DNA of 64,000 bases, taken from positions 1 to 64,000 of the forward strand of contig MBPM02000069.1 of the NCBI GenBank assembly GCA_001695595.3, in the 5' to 3' direction. Positions 57,208 to 64,000 of this stretch are shown piece by piece (position 1 is the first letter of the stretch; the number at the start of each line of letters is the position of its first letter). The position numbers and the translations under genes are program-made. The notes under the pieces were generated by a model. That model searched no databases, was not told the DNA's origin, and worked only from the letters and a program-made list of their open reading frames with translations. This DNA is from Plasmopara viticola. Lineage: Eukaryota > Oomycota > Peronosporomycetes > Peronosporales > Peronosporaceae.

Positions 57208-57654
57208 ATGCGTTTATCTACGATTTTGTTCGGGCTCGCAGCAGCCATGCTCGCAGTGAATGGATTGTCGACGGCACTCGTCAGCGACGGGAGTGACAAG
57301 GACACGGAGGAGAAGCTTCAATTGTTGCGGTCCGGCTCAGTCGAGCACGAAAATGAGGAAGAGAGACTTGGATTTAGACTGTTTCCTAGATTTCGTACAT
57401 CGAGTGCAGAGAAGGCCAAGGCGCTTATACTAAAAGAAGTGGACAACTCACTCGAGAAAGAAGCAGCTTCTACATTAAGTCTAAACATCCGTGGTCAGCA
57501 GAGGCATGTAGCATTTAGATGGATGAATAGAAAAGACATGAATTTGGACAGGGCATTCGAATTTATGGAGAACCATGGCATAACATTTTCGGCTGATATG
57601 AAAAAATCCATCCAAAAGGACTACGATTTCACTAGGATAATTAAACGTGCGTAA
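57208..57654 (+). CDS. RxLR-type secreted effector candidate (QxLR variant)
   Basis: 148 residues from the ATG at 57208; the longer open frame upstream lacks any signal and is treated as leader. Residues 1 to about 22 form a signal peptide (MRLSTILFGLAAAMLAVNG). QLLR at 38-41 followed by EEER at 50-53 gives the RxLR-dEER layout in the QxLR form found in downy mildews. The C-terminal half is helical and charged, with a W-M-N-R-K-D-M segment near 110 and a final YDFTRIIKRA. It may hold one short WY-like helical unit, but this is not certain. Presumed to act inside host plant cells; target unknown. It lies between decayed copies of the EF-hand fusion gene. Confidence 0.88.
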   Translation: MRLSTILFGLAAAMLAVNGLSTALVSDGSDKDTEEKLQLLRSGSVEHENEEERLGFRLFPRFRTSSAEKAKALILKEVDNSLEKEAASTLSLNIRGQQRHVAFRWMNRKDMNLDRAFEFMENHGITFSADMKKSIQKDYDFTRIIKRA

Positions 57655-58249
57655 ATTGAGTCTGAGTCTGGTGTTTTTTTTTTAATTCTATAGTTTCGGC
57701 GCCTAGACAAGCGTGAGCTTGACTTAAAATTCAATTATTTGTGAGCTTTGCCATGCTTTGTGATTGTGAGCTTTGAAATATCCGTAATAGTCCATGCTTT
57801 GTGATTTTGTTCTCGCGTTGTCTTTCGTCGCTGTCTCCCCTCTAACTACGATTTCTTCAGCCTACTCGAATCAACTTACCTTCTTGGCTAGCATTTCGAC
57901 GTTTACGACGACTGCAATGCTAACGGTCTGCGTCTCAATTTACATTTTGGCTGGCGGGATGAAAGCAGCACAGTGAGCTCTTTCAAACTAAGAAAAAGAG
58001 AGCGCGCAAGTGAGGTACCACGTGTGTGCATGATTTTAGATTCGCTCACCTGCGAGAATGTAGTAAACATATTTCGGTGCATGAGTCCCCAAAAGTCTCT
58101 TCCTTGTCGATGGCAATGACAACGATTAAAAAGTTACCAAATGGCTATGCGGATCAAGCTCTGTTTTCACTTGCATCGCGAACGCTGTAGAGGAAGGCTC
58201 TAAAGAATGGTCTTCATCGATCATGTCGCATTTCTGCAAACGACGACCA
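57655..58249. other. Intergenic region
   Basis: Contains a 60-codon ATG frame (57794-57976) that is hydrophobic and could code a small membrane peptide, but nothing supports it as a gene. A local duplication of CATGCTTTGTGATT occurs near 57750 and 57794. Confidence 0.4.
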
Positions 58250-58670
58250 TCCACAAACCTCACGCTTCTTTCACTAATCAGAATGCAAGTACAGAGCACA
58301 CAGAGATCGACACAAAAGGTTGTTTGTCCGACCCCTGCAGTCATGCGTGTGGCACTCGACAAGTCCACTAGGTCGTAGACGCGCAAATTTGTCAAACCAA
58401 GTTTCAGACACAAACTGATCGCCGTAAGATCGTAATTGCTGTCAACGTCCAGCAGCTAGCTCTTCTCACGCTGCCACACACAGCAATGAGTCTCGTTAAT
58501 ACCTCTCGGCGATTGCAACTCCATTTTCTATCCTCGGAGAAGCGTAGCTGGCAGGCTGTTGCCGCAACTAATCTCAGAGTGTTCCTCCACGAGCACTCCA
58601 AGGACTTGGGCACAGGAATCAAAACTATCAAAGCTATTTGCGCGAATCTTCAAGCCGGAAAAATGATTTA
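58250..58670 (+). pseudogene. Decayed copy 2 of the lumazine-synthase/EF-hand gene
   Basis: The left part (to about 58480) aligns with 14090-14330 of the intact gene, for example AATGCAAGTACAGAGCA and GCAGTCATGCGTGTGGCACT. The right part (58510-58665) aligns with the C-terminal region: its translation SWQAVAATNLRVFLHEHSKD continues LGTGIKTIKAICANLQ, against DLGIGAGNVEAIRTNLQ. The whole EF-hand section is deleted. A 61-codon ATG frame over 58486-58671 preserves the tail; it may be an accident. Confidence 0.82.
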
Positions 58671-59947
58671 AAAAAAACAAATAGCTGTATCAACTGCTGA
58701 ATCGATCCTTTCACCTTTGCCAATGAGACTTTTGATATCTATTCGGTGACCTTGGTCAAGAACCTCAAGGAGTCTTTGCGTGACTGCAAAAACGTGTCAG
58801 ACAAAAAGCACGATGGTAAGTTGTTGCTCTACCAGGTAGTTCCAGTGATTTACAACATGCACGAGCATTTGATAGCACGAGTGCTAGACAGCACGCCCTC
58901 TTGCTAATACGGTCGAGAAGATCCTGGGGCTCAACTTCTCGCTTGCAAATACAAGGCAAAAACTCTTGTGTGTACCTTGCATTGGTTATGTGATCACATC
59001 GCTGGTGTGGGTTCTAATTCTTGCGATGTAAACAAACCAACGCAACAGTTGCTATGATTACGGCACCTACACCAGCCGCGGCGGTCAGAATGTTGATGTC
59101 ACTAGCACTGGTTTCAAGTGGACGGTAATTTGATCAACGAGCTCATTGTCACGATTTGCAGCAACGAAAGCATGGAAACAAAAAAGTAGGGCAAAGTCCA
59201 GATTGAAATTCTATTTAAGCTTCGTGCCCTACAAAATATTATTACAAGGGTAAAGCTACAGCAATGAAAAACTAGCTCAAGTATACAATCTAATCTAGCG
59301 TCTATCCCAGAATGCCCCCATGCAAAATATTTACTGGAACACTTGTCCAAAATCTTGCGCTATCTTCGTTTAAAGAAGGTAGCATTTTATGCCTTTTATT
59401 TGTATCCGTTTGTCAGTTATTCAGGTCAGTGCAAAACGTTAGTGTAAAACCACACACCGGGCGTGGATTCGTTCAAGAAAAAGAGCTAGATGTATATTTG
59501 AATATCACGGACAATAAAAGATGGTGTGTAAAGCTAACTAACAGGTAGACAATTCGACGCCAGACTAACGCGTACTTTCACGAAGTTGTCCAACGGACAA
59601 TGTAAAAGGTGCGACTTATGACTTGGTTTCATTATCAAGACCGTTTAATCAGAGCTGATAAGTGTGACTGTTTCTCCTGTATCCAGTATATGTGGTGTCA
59701 AACAATGGATTAGTATGACAGAGATTAGTCGTCATAACCAAGGAGCTTTACAAGCGAGTTCATTGTCCTCTAATATAATGGTTTACCGACTAATAACGAA
59801 ACGTTTCTTCGCGGACCATGCTACGTTTTCCTTCATTACGCTTCAGTTTAATATAGAAGTAATTTATTGAAAGAATATTCAATTAGTGAAGTTGTTTTAT
59901 CATTATCGCACCCTTGTTTTCAAATATGCAAAAATCCCGTTCGCCGC
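58671..59947. other. Interval with coding-like scraps
   Basis: A 67-codon open stretch at 58704-58907 (plus) begins DPFTFANETFDIYSVTLVKN and has no ATG; it looks like a decayed exon of an unknown gene. On the minus strand 59133-59014 a 39-codon stretch ends in a membrane-like segment, AAAGVGAVIIATVALVCLH, with a short basic tail, like the end of a surface protein. Neither is complete enough to call. Confidence 0.35.
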
Positions 59948-60560
59948 CATGCAGAATGCATGTGGCTTTAGTAAAGACATTAAACACGGTTGTCGATCCA
60001 AGCTTCAGACATAAGGCGTAGCTTTGAGATCTCATCGTCAAGCAGCTAGCCCCATTACGCTGCGCTTATAGTTGCACAGGTTCTATCCCTTTGAAAATCA
60101 GCATCGAGAACGAACGTCCAGTGGACTAAGCTGCGTTCATAGGGAAGGAGCTTCTGTGAGGTAAGTAGCACATCTTGTAGGTGGCATTGTTACATTAGAC
60201 AACCCATTTTTGCCCATCCCACGTGATTAGTGCCAGCGAAGGAACACGTTGCGATCAGTAGTAATCACGCGTTGCCAGCTACGCTACTTCGTGGTTTGGC
60301 AATGGCGTTGCAGTCTCTGAAAATGTTGAAGACGCTTATTGCTGTGCGTAGAGAAGTAAGTGAGCGTCTACACTAATTAATTTTGCAGGAAGTCCGTGGA
60401 AAGTGCTTGTTGAATTCCACGACACATTACTAACGGTGGCGAAAAAGGGTCAAGAAGAGTCCTCTAAGTGATACTAGTAAGAAGGTTCATTTAAGCGATA
60501 CTATATTTGCGATAGTGCGTCGATCGACGACGACAAAACTTTTGGACTCGTGTGTTTAGA
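59948..60560 (+). pseudogene. Decayed copy 3 of the lumazine-synthase/EF-hand gene
   Basis: Starts ATGCAGAATGCATGTGGCTT near the internal MRVALVKT of the intact gene. It follows with AACGTCCAGTGG and GTTGCCAGCTACGCTACTTC. The end reads GCGTCGATCGACGACGACAA and CTCGTGTG, matching 15162-15196. Most of EF-hands 1-3 is missing. No long frame survives. Confidence 0.82.
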
Positions 60561-60846
60561 AATGAGCGTTTGCGTTAGTCTTTGCCTTAAGTATGTATGT
60601 ACATCGCTGTTGCGAGTTCTGGCTCCTGCGTCGTAAAAACAGGTTCAAGATCCACTGGAACACTTGTCCGGTACCTTTGTCGTCAGTCACGATGCGCTGT
60701 ATTTCATTGAAGGAAAGTAACATGGAATGCCTTATCAAAGAGAGCAAATACGTAGTCAAAAGTCGTATTGTTACCGTCCAACGAAGTGAATGCCTCGTCG
60801 CCTTTTCTGTCAAAAAGACGCACGGTGGTATTCGAGTTTGCGCTCC

Positions 60847-60992
60847 TGTTGAGAAGAAAGTAAAAACCGAAGTGAATATATTTATCCTGACCAATGAACG
60901 GCTACCATATGTAATTACTAATTGTGACGTACTTGTAATTACTGTGAAGCCATCCACCTGTTCAACATGCATTCAGCGGTGTAATGTTAACA
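60847..60992 (-). repeat. 3' LTR of copia D
   Basis: 146 bp. In element orientation it starts TGTTAACATTACACC and ends TTCTCAACA. Confidence 0.96.
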
Positions 60993-61005
60993 CTCCCACT
61001 CACCG

Positions 61006-64000
61006 CTAATGCTGTGTGTCCTTTGTTGCTGACTTGGTCTTGATTCCTGTGGCTTCGCGCAGATACTTAAGCATCTTGGTCCCAACTGCCTTCGTCAGCA
61101 TATCTGCAAGCTGACTCTTCGTGTCGATATATTCGATCTTCAACAGTCCTTCTTGCACGTTCTCACGAATAAAGTTGTGCTTGATGTCCACATGCTTCGT
61201 CCTAGCATGGTATCCGGCGTTATTGGCTAACGCAATCGCACCCTGGTTGTCTTCCCAAACCTGTGTGCCTTCAACTTGCTCGTGACCCATGTCCTTTAGC
61301 ATTGCCCGCGTCCAAAGAACTTCTTGTGTGCATAAGCTGAGAGCCATATACTCAGCTTCCGCTGAGCTCAGCGCAACTGTCCGCTGGTACTTCGACTTTA
61401 ATACCACTGGTGCGCTTGCAATCATGACCATAATTCCCGAGACCGAGCGTCTGTCATCCGTGTTGCTGCCCCAATCTGCATCCGAGTATGCCTTGACCGT
61501 AACGCTTCCAGTTCCTCGGTAGACGATACCGGTTTGACGCGTGGTCTTCAGATACCGTACTACTCGAATTGCTGCGCTCCAATGTTGTAGTCCTGGGTTC
61601 TCCAGAAAACGTGATAGCTGCGTCACCACGTAAGCAATATCAGGCCGAGTGCATGTCGTTATGTACAGCAAGCATCCAATCAAAGAGCGATAAGGCTTTG
61701 ATCGCATTGTCGACCGTCCCTCTTCCGTTGTGGGTGACTGCTTTGACGACAGCTTCAATCCTGATACGCAAGGGTTTTCAACACTTTTGGCATCTTGTTG
61801 ACCGAATCGCTTGACCACGTAATCGATGTAGCGAGTCTGTTTGATCATCAATATTCCAGCTGACCTGTCGTGATCAATTTCCATACCCAAAATAAATTCC
61901 GCCTGACCAAGCTCCTTCATTTTGAAAGCATTCTTGAGTACTCCCTTTACTTGATTTAATTCTTTGCTGCTTCTTGCTGCGATAATCATGTCGTCCACAT
62001 ATAGTCCAACGTAAGCAAAACCTTCTTTAATTCTCTTGACATAAACACATTGATCTGCTCCGCAACTCTTAAAGCCATTCCTGATGAAGACACGATGTAT
62101 TGTCTTGTTCCAGGCACTCGCTGCTTGCTTAAGTCCGTAAATAGCCTTGTTTAGTTGACATATGTTTCCTTGAGCATTGTCGACACCAAGCGGAACTTCC
62201 ATAAAAACGTTGTCCGTCAACACGCTATTAAGAAAAGCCGTGTCGACGTCCAGCTGTTCCATTTGATAGCCACATTCAACACATACCGCGAGAATTATTC
62301 GGATCGAATTCATGTTGGAAACCGGGGAATATGTCTCGCAAAAGTCAACGCCATACTTCTGCTTGAAACCTTTCGCGACTAGTCGTGCCTTGTATCGCAC
62401 GATAGCGCCATTCTGATCACGCTTTTTGGCAAATACCCATCGTGATCCAATTGTGCGTCCAATCTCCCCTCGTGGCTGCAATGTCCACGTTTTATTCTCT
62501 TCGTGAGAGCGAAGCTCAGCATCCATTGCTTCACGCCATTTCATTGCATCGTCGCTTGTCATTGCTTGAGCATAAGTAGTCGGTGAGTCCATATCATTGT
62601 CAATATTCACAGCGTAGGCAAGAAAGGCTTCCGCAATTAGTCCATCTTCGTTAATCCTAGCACGCTTTGGAGTCGGTGGGCCCTCACTGCCTTCTGTTGA
62701 CTCTCCACCATCGGAACCGTTTCTTAGAATTAGCACTGGCTCACGTCTTACTCGTGTTCGCTCCAATTCAGGCCGAAACACCAAACGATCTTCTTGTTGC
62801 ACTTGGGAAGGTTGATGATACTCCGTTAGCTCAAGCCCGTTTCGTACAGGGCTCTCAGAAGGCATTAGCCGCTGTACAACTGCGCTTGGCGTACGATTTC
62901 CATCCTCCATATTGACATCCTCGACTGTCTCTTCGACAGCTCCCATGGGATCGTCCGGAACTGACTGTCGATCCACTTGATGCTGAACATTGACTTCATC
63001 ACCATCCTTAACTACTTGAACAATTGTTTCCGGCTTAAGCTCTTGCGTGTCGTAGATGCCGCCCACCTCACGCTCATCCAACTTTACAGAGCGGGTCACT
63101 TTAATCTTGGCATTCTCCAAGTCAAACACGCGATAGCCCTTGACATTCTCTGCATAGCCAAGAAACATACACTTAAAACTCTTGGGTTCCAGTTTGGTCC
63201 GTTTCACATCGTCAATATGAGCGTAGCCTTGTGAACCAAATACGCGCAGGTGATCCATTCGAGGCTTCATTTTGAAAACTAGCTCATACGGCGTGGTGTC
63301 AGGATGGACCGTATTGCTGGAGCGATTAATTAAATAAACCGCTGTATTTACCGCTTCCGCCCACCATTCCGTCGATACGCTCTTGTAGTGTAACATGCTG
63401 CGGGCTCTCTTCATAATTGTCCTGTTCATACGCTCCGCTACTCCGTTCTGCTGCGGACTGTATGGGACGGAGCGCTGGTGTACAATGCCGTTCTTTTGAC
63501 ATATTCCTGTCATTTTCTTATTTACGAACTCGGTTCCGTTGTCGGATCGCAAGCATCTTAGTCGTGCACCCCACTGGTTTTCGTATAATGTCAGAAACTC
63601 CTTGAACTTGCCAGCCACTTCACTCTTGCTCTTGATCAGAAAAATTGCAACATATCGTGAAAAGTCATCCACAAACGTGAGAATGTATTTGGCACCACCC
63701 TTCGAGATAGTTCGCATTGGCCCCATGACATCTGTGTGAACACGCTCCAACACACGTGTCGTCTTTGTCATTGAACGAGACGGAAACACCGTGATCGTCT
63801 GCTTGCCCTTCAAACACCCGGCACACAATATTTCCACACTTTGCTTGATAATTGGGATACCATTAGTTAATCGCTGTGTCCTGATCAGCGCATCCTTGCT
63901 GGGGTGCCCCATGCGTGCATGCCAAAGCTCCCACTGATTGTCAGCCCCAGTATATTCAACGAGACATGCTTCTTCTTGCTCACAGTCAAGAAAATACGAC
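61006..64000 (-). CDS. Copia D polyprotein, 3' part of gag-pol (intact frame)
   Basis: About 997 codons with no stop, entering from beyond the right edge. From the ATG at 63912 there are 968 residues, but that Met is internal: W-E-L-W-H-A-R precedes it in frame. Counted from that Met: a zinc site C-A-G-C at 30-33; integrase D61, D124 and E160, the D-D(35)-E triad; a long acidic linker; RT with QLDVDTAFLN and the YVDDM catalytic box. RNase H follows, with AYSDADWGSNTDDRRS and ALSSAEAEYMALSLC. The stop at 61006-61008 lies 13 bases from the LTR. Gag and protease should lie outside the window. It looks capable of being functional. Confidence 0.95.
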   Translation of the reverse strand, partial: SYFLDCEQEEACLVEYTGADNQWELWHARMGHPSKDALIRTQRLTNGIPIIKQSVEILCAGCLKGKQTITVFPSRSMTKTTRVLERVHTDVMGPMRTISKGGAKYILTFVDDFSRYVAIFLIKSKSEVAGKFKEFLTLYENQWGARLRCLRSDNGTEFVNKKMTGICQKNGIVHQRSVPYSPQQNGVAERMNRTIMKRARSMLHYKSVSTEWWAEAVNTAVYLINRSSNTVHPDTTPYELVFKMKPRMDHLRVFGSQGYAHIDDVKRTKLEPKSFKCMFLGYAENVKGYRVFDLENAKIKVTRSVKLDEREVGGIYDTQELKPETIVQVVKDGDEVNVQHQVDRQSVPDDPMGAVEETVEDVNMEDGNRTPSAVVQRLMPSESPVRNGLELTEYHQPSQVQQEDRLVFRPELERTRVRREPVLILRNGSDGGESTEGSEGPPTPKRARINEDGLIAEAFLAYAVNIDNDMDSPTTYAQAMTSDDAMKWREAMDAELRSHEENKTWTLQPRGEIGRTIGSRWVFAKKRDQNGAIVRYKARLVAKGFKQKYGVDFCETYSPVSNMNSIRIILAVCVECGYQMEQLDVDTAFLNSVLTDNVFMEVPLGVDNAQGNICQLNKAIYGLKQAASAWNKTIHRVFIRNGFKSCGADQCVYVKRIKEGFAYVGLYVDDMIIAARSSKELNQVKGVLKNAFKMKELGQAEFILGMEIDHDRSAGILMIKQTRYIDYVVKRFGQQDAKSVENPCVSGLKLSSKQSPTTEEGRSTMRSKPYRSLIGCLLYITTCTRPDIAYVVTQLSRFLENPGLQHWSAAIRVVRYLKTTRQTGIVYRGTGSVTVKAYSDADWGSNTDDRRSVSGIMVMIASAPVVLKSKYQRTVALSSAEAEYMALSLCTQEVLWTRAMLKDMGHEQVEGTQVWEDNQGAIALANNAGYHARTKHVDIKHNFIRENVQEGLLKIEYIDTKSQLADMLTKAVGTKMLKYLREATGIKTKSATKDTQH

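Larger units (their letters stand above)
60847..64000 (-). mobile_element. Copia element D (3' LTR and intact pol, truncated by the window)
   Basis: Minus-strand Ty1/copia element. The 146-bp 3' LTR is 60847-60992, preceded by a purine-rich tract (60993-61005). Its pol frame is open to the window edge, unlike A, B and C. The left flank GCTCC (60842-60846) should reappear after the 5' LTR outside the window. It is inserted in DNA next to decayed EF-hand copy 3. Confidence 0.95.

Noticed and set aside
57794..57976. 60-codon hydrophobic ATG frame
   Set aside because: Very short, no conserved feature, next to a local duplication; no support for expression.
60637..60655. Possible tRNA B-box-like word (GGTTCAAGATCC)
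   Set aside because: The spacing and second half do not fit a B box, and no cloverleaf can be drawn around it. No tRNA or rRNA gene was found in the window.
1..64000. A CRISPR array, defence island or new multi-gene system
   Set aside because: The DNA is eukaryotic; there are no spaced short direct repeats, and the intact genes are unrelated housekeeping or secreted-protein genes.

Overview
The window reads as nuclear DNA of an oomycete, most likely a downy mildew or Phytophthora relative (Peronosporales). Three things point there: compact, mostly intronless conserved genes; two secreted proteins with RxLR-class architecture (signal peptide, an RxLR-like motif, then an acidic dEER-type motif), one of them with the QxLR variant common in downy mildews; and a START-FYVE protein of a type expanded in oomycetes. 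The species assignment is inference. About half the window is mobile-element sequence or decayed gene copies.

Conserved genes sit in short islands: a large NAD-dependent glutamate dehydrogenase (0.25-3.5 kb, minus); a lumazine-synthase-like/EF-hand fusion convergent with ribosomal protein L12/uL11 (14.0-16.5 kb); a START-FYVE lipid-binding protein with one 70-bp intron (24.0-25.3 kb); and a minus-strand group holding an M1 aminopeptidase, a small secreted protein and a ZIP metal transporter (26.5-31.2 kb). Secreted effector candidates lie at 12.1-13.0 kb (minus) and 57.2-57.7 kb (plus), each beside long gene-poor stretches.

Mobile DNA: four related Ty1/copia elements with 146-bp LTRs. A (4.9-9.2 kb, plus), B (32.2-36.4 kb, minus) and C (51.0-55.5 kb, minus) are complete but broken, with 5-bp target duplications (exact for A and C, one mismatch for B). 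D (60.85 kb to the right edge, minus) has an intact pol frame and runs off the window. A fifth copia remnant (42.2-44.8 kb) has no visible LTRs. Three Ty3/gypsy remnants sit at 4.7, 17.4-18.2 and 49.4-49.85 kb; A is inserted into the first. Four copies of one SINE-like family (320-330 bp, TTACA-repeat tail) each have perfect 10-12 bp target duplications.

The right quarter (55.9-60.6 kb) holds three heavily decayed relatives of the lumazine-synthase/EF-hand gene, interleaved with the QxLR-type secreted protein gene. An ankyrin-repeat gene at 47-47.9 kb is frameshifted. I see no multi-gene system that looks like a new pathway or defence system. The most distinctive observations are the enzyme-fold/EF-hand fusion with its satellite pseudogenes, the SINE family, and copia primer sites matching the anticodon arm of tRNA-Asn.
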